Assembly: GCA_038250905.1 (NCBI GenBank)
Contig: JBBSBV010000025.1
Location: 1 to 64,000, forward strand
DNA length: 64,000 bases
Reading direction: 5' to 3'
Origin: JAENVU01 sp038250905
GTDB taxonomy: Bacteria; Actinomycetota; Acidimicrobiia; IMCC26256; JAENVU01
Shown: positions 15,606 through 25,139 of the stretch, piece by piece
Numbering within the stretch: position 1 is the first letter of the stretch
How the letters are laid out: every line of letters begins with the position of its first letter
Translations under genes and position numbers: made by a program
Notes under the pieces: generated by a model
Database searches by the model: none
The model's input: the letters and a program-made list of their open reading frames with translations, nothing else
Told to the model about the DNA's origin: nothing

Positions 15606-16847
15606 TCAGGCGGGGCGGAGACCGGCGGCGTGAGGATTGCCGGGTGGCGGGAGCGGGTGGCGGAAGAGTGCGGCCGCATTCTCGTGACCGATCTTCGCGA
15701 CCTCTTCCACGGTGAGACCACCGAAGACGTCGGCGAACACGGCCTGTGAGTCGGGCCACGTGCCGTCGCCGTGGGGATAATCGGTCTCGAACATGATGTG
15801 GTCGACGCCGATGGTGTCGCGCGTGACGAGCGTCGACGGGTCGTCGATGGTGCAGAACCAGAAGTTGCGCCCCAGAACTTCGGCCGGGCGCAGGTCACCG
15901 GCGAAGTACTTCCCGTAGCCGGAGCGGTTCACGATGTTCTCCAACCGGTCGTGGAGCATCGCGACCCACCCGATGCCACCCTCGCTCATTGCGATCTTGA
16001 GGTCGGGGTGGCGAACCGCGTAGCCGGACCACAGCCATTCCGCGCATGCCGAGAGCGAGAGTTGGCCGAAGAGCGTGGCACCGAGCGGCACCATCGGTGC
16101 GTCCATCGGCATCGCAGCCACCCCGGTCGAACCGACGTGGAGACAGATGACCGTGCCGGTCTCCGCGCAGGCGGCGACGATGGGATCCCACCAACCCGAG
16201 AAGATCGACGGCATATCGATCCGATGCGGCTGTTCCGGCAGGGTGACGGCCGTGAAGCCGCGCGCGGCGTTCCGGCGGATCTCGGCGGCGGCGAGGTCCG
16301 GGTCGCCGAGGTAGGTGATCCCCATCGGCACGATGCGATCGGGATACGGCCGGTGCCACTCCTCGTAGAACCAGTCGTTCCATGCCTCGGTCACCGCGAG
16401 GCCGAGCGCAGGGTCGGCCGCCCGTGAGAACACCGCGCCACAGAACCCGGTGATCTGGCTCGGGAAGTTGACCGAGGCCCACACGCCGTTGATGTCCATG
16501 TCGCGGATGCGGGCGTCAATGTCGTAGCAACCGGGTCGCATCTCGGAGAATCGGGTCGGCTCCACGAGCCAGTCGCGGCGATCGCGTCCGACCACCGCGT
16601 TCAGCCCGACCTGGAAGAAGATTCGGCCGTCGAACTCCCACACTTCGTGACCCTCGACGGTCTCGACCACCCGCGGGGCGGCGTCCTGGAGCGCACGCGG
16701 GAGTCGACCGGCGAACATGTCGGGTGGTTCGACGAGGTGGTCGTCGACCGAGATGAGCGTGTGGGCGATCGGCCGGGGCGCCGGATCCTCGAGCAGTCCG
16801 TGCGTGTCCGACTTGCGCCAGTTGAGGCGCCAGGGCGACTCGGTCAT
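15606..16847 (-). CDS. Amidohydrolase family protein (ACMSD-like TIM barrel)
   Basis: A 413-residue metal-dependent hydrolase of the amidohydrolase-2 group, related to the 2-amino-3-carboxymuconate semialdehyde decarboxylase fold. Visible features are ISVDDHLVEPPDMF (metal ligands at the first strand), CLHVGSTG (metal histidine), MSEGGIGWV and the signature FETDYPHGDGTWPDS. This subtype (opening 'TLISVDDHLVEPPDMF') is very abundant in lipid-degrading actinobacteria but has no assigned substrate. The ATG is chosen because it follows a strong AAGGAGG site; longer upstream reading is a shadow. The gene is convergent with the DoxX-like gene and shares a divergent spacer with the lipoprotein at 16953. 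Confidence 0.9.
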   Translation of the reverse strand: MTESPWRLNWRKSDTHGLLEDPAPRPIAHTLISVDDHLVEPPDMFAGRLPRALQDAAPRVVETVEGHEVWEFDGRIFFQVGLNAVVGRDRRDWLVEPTRFSEMRPGCYDIDARIRDMDINGVWASVNFPSQITGFCGAVFSRAADPALGLAVTEAWNDWFYEEWHRPYPDRIVPMGITYLGDPDLAAAEIRRNAARGFTAVTLPEQPHRIDMPSIFSGWWDPIVAACAETGTVICLHVGSTGVAAMPMDAPMVPLGATLFGQLSLSACAEWLWSGYAVRHPDLKIAMSEGGIGWVAMLHDRLENIVNRSGYGKYFAGDLRPAEVLGRNFWFCTIDDPSTLVTRDTIGVDHIMFETDYPHGDGTWPDSQAVFADVFGGLTVEEVAKIGHENAAALFRHPLPPPGNPHAAGLRPA

Positions 16848-16896
16848 GCGACCTCCTTCGAGAGGTCGCAGTCTGGCACCGGTCGACAGGTGCGGG

Positions 16897-16911
16897 GGTA
16901 GGTCGCCTACC
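16897..16911. promoter_or_regulatory. Inverted repeat in divergent promoter
   Basis: GGTAGG-TCG-CCTACC, a perfect 6-3-6 palindrome in the spacer between the amidohydrolase and lipoprotein genes. A TACCGT -10-like box (16908-16913) overlaps its right arm. A regulator site is plausible; it does not match the TGAC-N6-GTCA motif. Confidence 0.4.
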
Positions 16912-16952
16912 GTCTCGCACAGATCCCGAACCGTCCGGGATCCCGTGGCGGA

Positions 16953-17525
16953 GTGATGACAGTGCTGGCAATGACAGGGCAGGACCCAGGTCGATCGCAG
17001 CCGATCGGGGCACGCGTCGCCGCGGCGGGAGTCGCGCTCTTCCTCGTCGGGGGCTGCGGGAGCAGCGGTGGTGCGAAGGTGGTCGCGACTTCGACCTCGT
17101 CGCGCCCCGCGGTGGTGAAGGATCTGTGCACCGTGATCACGCCCGCCGACGCGGCGTCGGTGTTCGGGGCGCCGGGAACCGCTCGGCCGCGATCGGGCTC
17201 GACCACCGGACTGACCGGTGCGTGCCTCTACAAGAAGGACGGCACCGCGCCCACCATCGACCTCCTCCAGGTCCGGGTCTACGACGGACCTCAGTACTAC
17301 GGCGCACAGCTGTTCAAGAACGCCGAGTCGGTCGAGATCGTCGGCGCCGACCGCGCCTTCGAGCGCGTCGGCACCGGCCCGGGCGGCGCGACCACCTTCG
17401 ACCTCCAGTTCGTGAAGGACGGCAAGACCGCCGCGATCAACTACGTGGCCACCGGCGGGACGAGTCCGACCGCGTCGAGCGCATCGTTGCGGGCCGTGGC
17501 CGACAAGTTGGCCCGGAGCATCTGA
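16953..17525 (+). CDS. Putative lipoprotein, DUF3558-like
   Basis: A 190-residue exported protein. A positively charged start leads to the hydrophobic run AAAGVALFLVGG and the lipobox-like GGCGSS, so lipid anchoring is predicted. The mature part begins after a short Ser/Thr spacer and contains DLCTVITPADAASVFGAPG and GACLYKKDG, a Cys-pair arrangement typical of DUF3558-type actinobacterial lipoproteins. It also has segments YDGPQYYGAQLFKNAESVEIVG and ATTFDLQFVKDGKTAAINYV. Function unknown. GTG 16953, ATG 16956 and ATG 16971 are all possible starts; all retain the signal peptide. Confidence 0.72.
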   Translation: MMTVLAMTGQDPGRSQPIGARVAAAGVALFLVGGCGSSGGAKVVATSTSSRPAVVKDLCTVITPADAASVFGAPGTARPRSGSTTGLTGACLYKKDGTAPTIDLLQVRVYDGPQYYGAQLFKNAESVEIVGADRAFERVGTGPGGATTFDLQFVKDGKTAAINYVATGGTSPTASSASLRAVADKLARSI

Positions 17526-17530
17526 GGCGC

Positions 17531-17557
17531 GTCCGATCCCGGTAGGGTCGGTCGGAC
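17531..17557. promoter_or_regulatory. Inverted repeat around the ferredoxin -10 box
   Basis: GTCCGA at 17531-17536 and its complement TCGGAC at 17552-17557 flank a 15-base spacer containing TAGGGT (17543-17548), the likely -10 box of the ferredoxin gene. The arrangement suits repression by a dimeric regulator. Confidence 0.4.
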
Positions 17558-17573
17558 GACGAGAGGAGCAACG

Positions 17574-17783
17574 GTGGCACTGGCGATCGAGATCAACCGC
17601 GAGGTCTGCATGGGGTCGGGGAACTGCTCGTTCTGGGCGCCCGCCGTATTCGATCTGGACGACGACGGCGTAGCGATCGTCATCGACCCGGCCGGCGACA
17701 CCGAGGAGAAGGTGATCCTGGCCGCCCAGGGCTGTCCTACCCAGGCGATCTCCGTGACGCGCGACGGCGAGAAGATCGTCTGA
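17574..17783 (+). CDS. [3Fe-4S] ferredoxin
   Basis: A 69-residue single-cluster ferredoxin. Cys12, Cys18 (CMGSGNC) and Cys54 (QGCPTQAI) are the three ligands; Gly15 replaces the fourth cysteine of a 4Fe cluster, so a [3Fe-4S] cluster is expected. Such ferredoxins pass electrons to P450s in actinobacteria, and a P450 lies 2.4 kb upstream, though with its own promoter. The GTG start has a strong GAGAGGAG site five bases upstream. A hairpin follows the stop, and the patatin gene starts 31 bases later. Confidence 0.93.
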   Translation: MALAIEINREVCMGSGNCSFWAPAVFDLDDDGVAIVIDPAGDTEEKVILAAQGCPTQAISVTRDGEKIV

Positions 17784-17784
17784 T

Positions 17785-17808
17785 CGCCCCCTCGGTCGGT
17801 CAGGGGCG
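17785..17808 (+). terminator. GC-rich hairpin after ferredoxin gene
   Basis: CGCCCC (17785-17790) pairs with GGGGCG (17803-17808) across a 12-base loop, two bases past the ferredoxin stop. There is no T tract, so it may be an attenuator or processing structure rather than a full terminator. Confidence 0.4.
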
Positions 17809-17813
17809 GCCTG

Positions 17814-19136
17814 ATGCCTGAACTCGACGTCACCCGCCTGGCGCGGGTGGCCCGTGCCAACGTGCGGCGCAGAATGGCCCGGCGGCCGATCGCGTTCGTG
17901 TTGAGCGGCGGCGGATCGCAGGGCAGCTTCGAAGTCGGCGTGCTGCGCTACCTCTACGACGACGTCGGGCTGCGCCCGTCGATCCTCGTCGGCTCGTCGG
18001 TCGGGGCGATCATCGCGGCCAAACTCGCCGAGGGTGACGACGAGACCACCGGCCGGCGTGCGCTCGACGAACTCGAGGGCATCTGGCGCGGCCTCGCCAC
18101 GAATCGCGACATGTGGCTCACCGAGCCCTGGCTCGACAAGCTCCGCGCGCAGGCCAACTGGGCTTCGGAACTCCGTGGCCGCGCCGGTGAGCACGGTGCC
18201 GCCGGTAGCCAGGCCCGGGTCGTGATGCGCATGCTCGGCGAGATCGTGCGCCACCCGCCCGAGACCGACGGCACGGTCGAGGCCCTCCGCGCCGCGATGC
18301 GTGCCAAATCGCTGCTCAACATGGCCCCGGTGCGCACGATCGTGGAAGAGCAGATCTCACCGACCCGGATGCAGGAGTCCGGCCTCACGTTGCGCGTCGG
18401 CGCGGTGAGCCTCGAGAGCGGGGAACTGCGCTACTTCGACCAGCACGGTCAGACCTACGCCCGGGATGGCGAACCACTCGACGTGGAGTCCGTCAACGTC
18501 CACGACGCGATCCTCGCGTCGGCCTCCATCCCGGTGGTGTTCCCACCGACTCCGCTCGGGGGCGAGCACTACGTCGACGGTGGCGTTCGCGAGATCCTGC
18601 CGCTGGCGCTGGCATTCAACCGGCTCGGCGCCGGCCACATCTTCGCGGTCGTCGCTTCGGCGCCGGGCGTGGACCCGTGGGGCGACGTGTCGGACCGAGG
18701 ACTGTTCGAGATCGCGCGCCGGGTCTCCGCCGACATCGCGCCCGACGAGACCCTGCTCAAGGAGATCGATCCACCGCGCGGCTGGGGTCGGCGGGTCACC
18801 GTCATCGCGCCCGAGGTCGACGTCCACGACGCGCTGACGATCGACCCCGAGTTGATCGGGGCGTCGATCGACTACGGCTACATGCGGGCCTCCGACGTGC
18901 TCCTCGACCTCGACGCCGGCCTCTCGGACCTGAGCCACCGGATCGCCGAGTCCCGGATGCGGCTGCGACTGACGCGCGGACCCATCGCGGGGTTGCTCCA
19001 GCGCGATGGGCTGGACGACGCGCCGGATCCGGTCGCCGAGGCGGCCGAACTCCGCACGCTCCGGGACCTCGTGGAAGCCCGGGAGGCAGGTGGTGGTCCG
19101 CTCCCGCCGGGCGGCTGCGGACTGGCCGCCGACTGA
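17814..19136 (+). CDS. Patatin-like phospholipase family protein
   Basis: A 440-residue lipid acyl hydrolase with a Ser-Asp dyad. The oxyanion loop GGGSQG is at 32-37, the nucleophile elbow GSSVG places Ser62, and the DGG motif gives Asp255. The N-terminal ~25 residues are basic and there is no signal peptide, so it is likely cytosolic or peripheral to the membrane. The C-terminal ~100 residues (after TVIAPEVDVHDALTI) contain the usual patatin tail plus a charged extension. It would release fatty acids from phospholipids or other lipids, consistent with the surrounding beta-oxidation genes. It is convergent with the D-aminoacylase-like gene. Confidence 0.92.
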   Translation: MPELDVTRLARVARANVRRRMARRPIAFVLSGGGSQGSFEVGVLRYLYDDVGLRPSILVGSSVGAIIAAKLAEGDDETTGRRALDELEGIWRGLATNRDMWLTEPWLDKLRAQANWASELRGRAGEHGAAGSQARVVMRMLGEIVRHPPETDGTVEALRAAMRAKSLLNMAPVRTIVEEQISPTRMQESGLTLRVGAVSLESGELRYFDQHGQTYARDGEPLDVESVNVHDAILASASIPVVFPPTPLGGEHYVDGGVREILPLALAFNRLGAGHIFAVVASAPGVDPWGDVSDRGLFEIARRVSADIAPDETLLKEIDPPRGWGRRVTVIAPEVDVHDALTIDPELIGASIDYGYMRASDVLLDLDAGLSDLSHRIAESRMRLRLTRGPIAGLLQRDGLDDAPDPVAEAAELRTLRDLVEAREAGGGPLPPGGCGLAAD

Positions 19137-19151
19137 CGGTTCCGGGCGCGC

Positions 19152-20876
<1,725 letters not shown>

Positions 20877-20918
20877 GAGTGCCTCCAGATCGATCTGTAC
20901 CGAGAGACTAGGAGCATC

Positions 20919-20931
20919 TGACGGGTCGTCA
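20919..20931. promoter_or_regulatory. Palindromic operator candidate, 13-bp variant (TGAC-N5-GTCA)
   Basis: TGACGGGTCGTCA flanked by C and GG, like the 14-bp sites, but with a spacer one base shorter. It lies between the D-aminoacylase-like gene and the tandem acyl-CoA dehydrogenase. Confidence 0.4.
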
Positions 20932-20949
20932 GGTGGCCGGACGGCCTCC

Positions 20950-20955
20950 TACGAT
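20950..20955 (+). promoter_or_regulatory. -10 element, leaderless promoter of tandem acyl-CoA dehydrogenase
   Basis: TACGAT, six bases before the ATG at 20962; supports this start over an upstream in-frame extension. Confidence 0.5.
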
Positions 20956-20961
20956 CCCGCG

Positions 20962-23133
20962 ATGCCGATCGGGATCAACGAGGAACACCAGGAGCTGCAC
21001 CGGGTCGTCCGGGGCTGGTCGGAGCGGAGCTGTCCGCCGAGCGTGGCCCGTGCCCTGCTCGACGCGCCGACCGAGATGCTCCCGCCGTTCTGGCAGGGCC
21101 TCGCCGGTCAGGGGTGGCCGGGAATTCACGTGGCCGAGGAGCACGCCGGCGAGGGAGCGTCGGTCGTCGAACTCGCGATCGTGCTCGAGGAACTGGGCCG
21201 GGCCGGTGCACCGGGACCCTTCCTCGGTCACGCGCTGGCGGCCGCGGTCCTCCAGCGCGCGGTCGACGCCGGCGATGCTCACGCCGCGGAATATCTCTCG
21301 GGCCTCGCGGCCGCGGGTTTCGTCGGCAGCGTCGCGCTCACCGGATCGGTCGCGGTGGCGGACCAGGACGGTCGGCTGCGCGTGAGCGGCACCCTCAGCC
21401 CGGTGTTGTCGGGCCACCTGAGCGAACTGCTCCTGGCCGACACCGGCGAAGGATGGATCGTGCTGCTCGCCGGGGAGTTCGAGGCCACCGAGTTGCCGTC
21501 GGTCGATCTCACCCGCCGGGTGGCGTCGGTGACCGTCGACGCGGTGGTGGCGCCGAGCCGACGGCTGGCCACCGTCACCGCCGAATCGGTCCGGGATCTC
21601 GCGGTGCTCCTATTTGCGGCCGAAGCCGTTGGTGCGTCGCAGTGGTGTGTGGACACCGCGGCCGAATACGCGAAGGACCGGCGCCAGTTCGGGCGGCCGA
21701 TCGGACAGTTCCAGGGCGTGAAGCACCGCTGCGCCAACATGGCCGCGCGTACGGAGCTGGCGCGGTCTGCCGTCTGGGACGCGGCGCGAGCAGCCTCCGA
21801 CCCCGAGACCGCCGCGCTCACCGCCGCGGCCGCGGGGGCACTCACCGTCGACGCGTTCTTCGAGACCGCGAAGGATTGTGTGCAGGTCCTCGGAGGGATC
21901 GGGTTCACGTGGGAGCACGACGCGCACGTGTACCTGCGCCGCGCCATCGCAACCCGCGCGCTCGTGGGCACGTCGGCCGACTGGCGAGTCCGGGCGGCGC
22001 AGCTGGCGTTGGCCGGCGCGAGCCGGCGGCTCGTGGTCGACCTGCCCGAGGACGCCGACCAGCTGCGCGACGAGATCCGAGGGTTCATCACGACGTTGAC
22101 CGGACTCGACCCGGCCGAGCAGCGCCGGACCCTGGCCGATGCCGGGTACCTCGCGCCGCAGTGGCCGAAGCCGTGGGGGAGGGACGCCGGCGCGGTCGAA
22201 CAACTCGTCATCGACGGCGAGTTCCGCGCCGCCAAGGTGACCCGGCCCGGGCTGATGATCGGGGCCTGGGCCCTGCCACCGTTGATGGTCTACGGGACGG
22301 TCGAGCAGCAGCAGCGGTGGATCCCGCCGACGCTGTATGGCGACATCACCTGGTGCCAACTCTTCAGCGAGCCGGGCGCCGGTTCCGATCTCGCCGGTCT
22401 CACGACGCGGGCCGAACGCATCGAGGGCGGCTGGCTGGTGAACGGCCAGAAGGTCTGGACCTCGATGGCGAAGGAGGCCGACTGGGGCTTCCTGCTGGCA
22501 CGCACGGATCCCGACGTGCCGAAGCACGAGGGCATCTCGTTCTTCATGCTCGACATGAGTTCGCCGGGCATCGACGTCCGGCCACTCCGGGAGTTGACGG
22601 GGCACGCGTTCTTCAACGAGGTCTTCTTCGACGACGTGTTCATCCCGGACGACTGCCTCGTCGGGCGCGAGCACGACGGGTGGCGTGCCACCCGGACCTC
22701 GCTCGCGAACGAGCGCGTCTTCATGGGCAACGGCGCCACCATCGGACGGGGCGTGCGGGGCGTGCTCGACCTCGTGCGCGAGCGGGGACTCGAAGCCGAC
22801 ACCGCGACGCTCGCCGACGTGGGTGATCTGGTGGCACGCGACTACGCGTTGTCGGTGCTCGGCTACCGCTTGATGCTCTCGGCCCTCGGCGGTGCCGATC
22901 CGTCGGGCGCGGAGGCCTCGGTGCGCAAGTTGCTCGGCGTGGAACACGACCAGCGCGTGCAGGAGGTGGGCCTCGCGCTCTTCGGCGCCGAGGGTGCTGT
23001 CTTCGCCGGCGCGGCCGAGGGCTGGTCGCACCAGTTCCTCTTCACCCGCAACCTCACCATCGCCGGCGGCACCAGCGAGATCCAGCGCAACATCATCGGC
23101 GAGCGCGTGCTGGGTCTCCCGAAGGACGCCTAG
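20962..23133 (+). CDS. Tandem-domain acyl-CoA dehydrogenase (FadE34-like fusion)
   Basis: A 723-residue protein made of two complete acyl-CoA dehydrogenase modules. The first (~1-365) ends with VQVLGGIGFTWEHDAHVYLRRA and matches the separate small subunit at 27730. The second (~375-723) contains FSEPGAGSDLAGL, NGQKVWTS and the terminal GGTSEIQRNIIGERVLGLP, and matches the separate large subunit at 28861. The usual C-terminal YEGT glutamate is glycine (AGGTSE); the base is probably the Glu of SLANERVF. The domain order equals a fusion of heteromeric subunits, like mycobacterial FadE34 (ChsE3), which oxidises steroid side-chain CoA esters. FAD is the cofactor. Start: six bases after TACGAT; an upstream extension is non-homologous. 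Confidence 0.92.
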   Translation: MPIGINEEHQELHRVVRGWSERSCPPSVARALLDAPTEMLPPFWQGLAGQGWPGIHVAEEHAGEGASVVELAIVLEELGRAGAPGPFLGHALAAAVLQRAVDAGDAHAAEYLSGLAAAGFVGSVALTGSVAVADQDGRLRVSGTLSPVLSGHLSELLLADTGEGWIVLLAGEFEATELPSVDLTRRVASVTVDAVVAPSRRLATVTAESVRDLAVLLFAAEAVGASQWCVDTAAEYAKDRRQFGRPIGQFQGVKHRCANMAARTELARSAVWDAARAASDPETAALTAAAAGALTVDAFFETAKDCVQVLGGIGFTWEHDAHVYLRRAIATRALVGTSADWRVRAAQLALAGASRRLVVDLPEDADQLRDEIRGFITTLTGLDPAEQRRTLADAGYLAPQWPKPWGRDAGAVEQLVIDGEFRAAKVTRPGLMIGAWALPPLMVYGTVEQQQRWIPPTLYGDITWCQLFSEPGAGSDLAGLTTRAERIEGGWLVNGQKVWTSMAKEADWGFLLARTDPDVPKHEGISFFMLDMSSPGIDVRPLRELTGHAFFNEVFFDDVFIPDDCLVGREHDGWRATRTSLANERVFMGNGATIGRGVRGVLDLVRERGLEADTATLADVGDLVARDYALSVLGYRLMLSALGGADPSGAEASVRKLLGVEHDQRVQEVGLALFGAEGAVFAGAAEGWSHQFLFTRNLTIAGGTSEIQRNIIGERVLGLPKDA

Positions 23134-23345
23134 CCGCCGATTCCAGGCCGAGCGCGGCGACGGCACCGAACCACGGACACCGCGAACGCCACGACCAGCG
23201 CTGCGCCGAGTGCGACGAGCGCCGCGGTGGCTCCCCCTGCGAGCCAGAGCATCGCGATGGCCAGAGCCACCGCGCCGAGCAGCGGCAACCAGCTGTTCCC
23301 CGGTCCGGGCGGTTCTTCCGGGGGGTCGGCCCACATGCCCGCCAT
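23130..23345 (-). CDS. Small membrane protein, unknown function
   Basis: A ~71-residue protein with a Pro-rich start (DPPEEPPGPGNSW), two hydrophobic helices (LLGAVALAIAMLWLAGG and ATAALVALGAALVVAFAVSVV) and a basic tail (RCRRRARP). I chose the methionine at 23345; an alternative start at 23399 would cover the promoter of the MaoC gene. Its stop shares CTAG with the stop of the convergent acyl-CoA dehydrogenase. I do not recognise a family. The reading frame and composition fit a real small membrane protein, but it could be spurious. Confidence 0.5.
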   Translation of the reverse strand: MAGMWADPPEEPPGPGNSWLPLLGAVALAIAMLWLAGGATAALVALGAALVVAFAVSVVRCRRRARPGIGG

Positions 23346-23370
23346 TATGGACGAGCGAACGCCGGCGAAG

Positions 23371-23400
23371 TTGACGTTCGTGTCAGGGAACGGGGACACT
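23371..23400 (+). promoter_or_regulatory. Promoter of MaoC-DUF35-thiolase operon
   Basis: TTGACG (23371-23376), an 18-base spacer and GACACT (23395-23400) form a good -35/-10 pair. Operator site 5 overlaps the -35. Confidence 0.5.
23372..23385. promoter_or_regulatory. Palindromic operator candidate TGAC-N6-GTCA (site 5)
   Basis: TGACGTTCGTGTCA followed by GG, covering the -35 box of the MaoC gene. The geometry implies repression. Confidence 0.6.
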
Positions 23401-23428
23401 CAATCCCTAGCGACGAGGGGGACGGACG

Positions 23429-23860
23429 ATGGCGGAAGCGAAGTTGTTCTTCGACGAGATCTCCGAGGGTGACGCGGCGCCGGAGTTCTCGCACGAGCTC
23501 ACCCGGACCGACCTCGTGATGTACGCCGGGGCCTCGGGCGACTTCAACCCGATGCACACCGACGAGGTGAAGGCCAAGGAAGCGGGCCTTCCGAGCGTGT
23601 TCGGCCACGGCATGTTCACCGCCGGCCTGCTCGGCAAGGCGCTCACCGATTACGTGGGCGTCGGCAACCTGCGCACCTACAAGATCCGGTTCACGAAGCA
23701 GACCTGGCCCGGCGAGGTGCTCACCACCCGGGTCACCGTCGCCAAGAAGTACGAAGAGGGCCACGAGCACCGGGTGGATCTGGAATGCTCGGTCACCAAC
23801 CAGGACGGCGAACCCAAACTGAGCGGCGTGGCCGTCGCCGCGTTGCCCGCACACCGTTGA
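23429..23860 (+). CDS. MaoC family dehydratase (R-specific enoyl-CoA hydratase type)
   Basis: A 143-residue single hot-dog hydratase. The hydratase-2 motif ASGDFNPMHTD provides the catalytic Asp38 and His43, followed by GHGMFTAGLLG. It hydrates trans-enoyl-CoA to 3-hydroxyacyl-CoA. It is the first gene of a likely operon: MaoC, DUF35, CMD-like, DUF35, thiolase. This order resembles steroid side-chain hydratase ChsH1/ChsH2, where a catalytic MaoC unit works with a partner carrying MaoC plus DUF35. A GAGGGGACG ribosome-binding site precedes the ATG, and operator site 5 overlaps its promoter. Confidence 0.92.
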   Translation: MAEAKLFFDEISEGDAAPEFSHELTRTDLVMYAGASGDFNPMHTDEVKAKEAGLPSVFGHGMFTAGLLGKALTDYVGVGNLRTYKIRFTKQTWPGEVLTTRVTVAKKYEEGHEHRVDLECSVTNQDGEPKLSGVAVAALPAHR

Positions 23861-23905
23861 CCCGCCACCGTCGACCTGCCCGACAAGGATGAGGACCGAG
23901 ACTCC

Positions 23906-24316
23906 GTGACCGCGATGCGATTCGATCTTCCCCAGCCCGATCTGGAGACCCAGCCGTTCTGGGATGCCGCACGTGACGGGCGCCTGTCGATCAAGCGCTG
24001 CAACGCCTGCGTCCGGTACCACTTCTACCCGCGTCCGTTCTGCCCGCATTGTTGGAGCGAGGACGTGGAGTGGGTCGACGCCAGTGGGCGGGCGACGCTC
24101 TACACGTGGTCGGTCGTGCACCGGAACGACCTCCCGCCGTTCCCCGACCGGGTTCCGTACGTCGCGGCGGTGGTCGATCTCGCCGAGGGCCCGCGCATGA
24201 TGACGAACGTGGTCGACTGCGAGTTCGACGCGCTGAGGATCGGCATGGAACTCGAAGCGGTCTTCCACCCGACCTCGGACGAGGTCACGATCGTGCAGTT
24301 CCGTCCCGTCGCGTGA
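23906..24316 (+). CDS. DUF35 Zn-ribbon/OB-fold protein (first copy)
   Basis: A 136-residue acyl-CoA-associated protein with an N-terminal rubredoxin-like zinc ribbon (Cys32, Cys35, Cys46, Cys49) and a C-terminal OB-fold with GRATLYTWSVVHR. DUF35 proteins serve as partners of SCP2-type thiolases/aldolases or of MaoC hydratases. The GTG start is preceded by a GAGGA site; the upstream MaoC gene is 45 bases away. Its stop overlaps the GTG of the CMD-like gene. Two DUF35 genes in one operon suggest separate partners; this copy is nearest to the MaoC gene. Confidence 0.9.
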   Translation: MTAMRFDLPQPDLETQPFWDAARDGRLSIKRCNACVRYHFYPRPFCPHCWSEDVEWVDASGRATLYTWSVVHRNDLPPFPDRVPYVAAVVDLAEGPRMMTNVVDCEFDALRIGMELEAVFHPTSDEVTIVQFRPVA

Positions 24317-24678
24317 CGGACGCCGACGTGAACGGACCGCCCGAGGCGGAGTGGAGCTTCCCGTTCGAGGGCGCGCTCCACGACGAGTTCCCGGCGCTGC
24401 ACGACGCGCAGAGTGCGTGGCTGAGCCAGATCGACTCGCTCTCCGCACCCGACCGCAAGACCCACGAGTTGATCCGACTGGTCTGCACCGTGATCCTGCG
24501 GAATCCACCGGGGATCCGTCGCCATGCGCAACTGGCCGGCGAGGTGGGCGCCACCTGGGACGAGATCCTGGGGTCGATCATGCTCACGGTCCCACCGTTC
24601 GGGATGCTCGCCGCCGTGGAGGCGATCCCGATCGCGCGCGAAGGATTCGACGCCGCCGCACCACCGGAGGACGACTGA
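24313..24678 (+). CDS. Carboxymuconolactone decarboxylase (CMD/AhpD-like) family protein
   Basis: A 121-residue all-helical protein of the CMD/AhpD superfamily. The core is ALHDEFPALHDAQSAWLSQIDSL, then DRKTHELIRLVCTVILRNPPGIRRHAQLAGEVGATWDEILGSIMLTVPPFGM. The AhpD redox motif CxxC is absent (only one cysteine, in LVCTV), so peroxidase activity is unlikely; the conserved H-x-x-x-A (HAQLA) remains. GTG overlaps the preceding stop (GTGA) and the next gene follows by one base, so it is firmly embedded in the thiolase operon. Its role there is unknown; a decarboxylase, isomerase or binding role is possible. Confidence 0.82.
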   Translation: MTDADVNGPPEAEWSFPFEGALHDEFPALHDAQSAWLSQIDSLSAPDRKTHELIRLVCTVILRNPPGIRRHAQLAGEVGATWDEILGSIMLTVPPFGMLAAVEAIPIAREGFDAAAPPEDD

Positions 24679-24679
24679 C

Positions 24680-25138
24680 GTGACCGACTCGACCGCGACT
24701 ACCGAATCCGCCGCGGGACCCGAGGTGCCGTTCCGGATCCTGCCCGCGCTCACCGACCTGAACCGCGAGTTCTGGACCGCCGGTGCGCGCGGCGAACTGC
24801 GGTTCCTGCGGTGCAACGCGTGCGGCTACTACAACCACCCGCCGACCGCGGTGTGTCCGATGTGTCACTCCAAGGACCTCGCGTCGCACACGGTGTCGGG
24901 CCGGGCGACGCTGCACACCTACACCGTCAACTACCAGCCGTGGATGCCGGGCCCGGAGTTGCCGTACGTGATCGCGATCGTCGAACTGCCGGAGCAGGCG
25001 GGGCTGCGACTCACCACCAACGTCGTCAACTGCGCACTCGAGGATCTGGAGATCGGCATGCCGATGCGAGTGACGTTCGAGCACCACACCGACGGCGAGG
25101 ACGAGATCTACATCCCGCTCTTCGAGCCGGAGGCCTGA
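24680..25138 (+). CDS. DUF35 Zn-ribbon/OB-fold protein (second copy)
   Basis: A 152-residue paralogue of the DUF35 protein at 23906. Zinc-ribbon cysteines are Cys45, Cys48, Cys59 and Cys62, and the OB-fold has GRATLHTYTVNYQPW. It is followed at once by the SCP2-type thiolase (one base between stop and ATG), the classic arrangement for the Ltp2-DUF35 aldolase complex in steroid side-chain cleavage. The GTG start sits one base past the CMD-like stop. This copy is therefore the likely partner of the thiolase. Compared with the first copy it has a longer N-terminal extension. Confidence 0.9.
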   Translation: MTDSTATTESAAGPEVPFRILPALTDLNREFWTAGARGELRFLRCNACGYYNHPPTAVCPMCHSKDLASHTVSGRATLHTYTVNYQPWMPGPELPYVIAIVELPEQAGLRLTTNVVNCALEDLEIGMPMRVTFEHHTDGEDEIYIPLFEPEA

Positions 25139-25139
25139 G

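Noticed and set aside
16848..18254. N-terminal extension of the amidohydrolase to 882 residues
   Set aside because: The extra residues are antisense to the lipoprotein, ferredoxin and patatin genes; a strong ribosome-binding site marks the true start at 16847.
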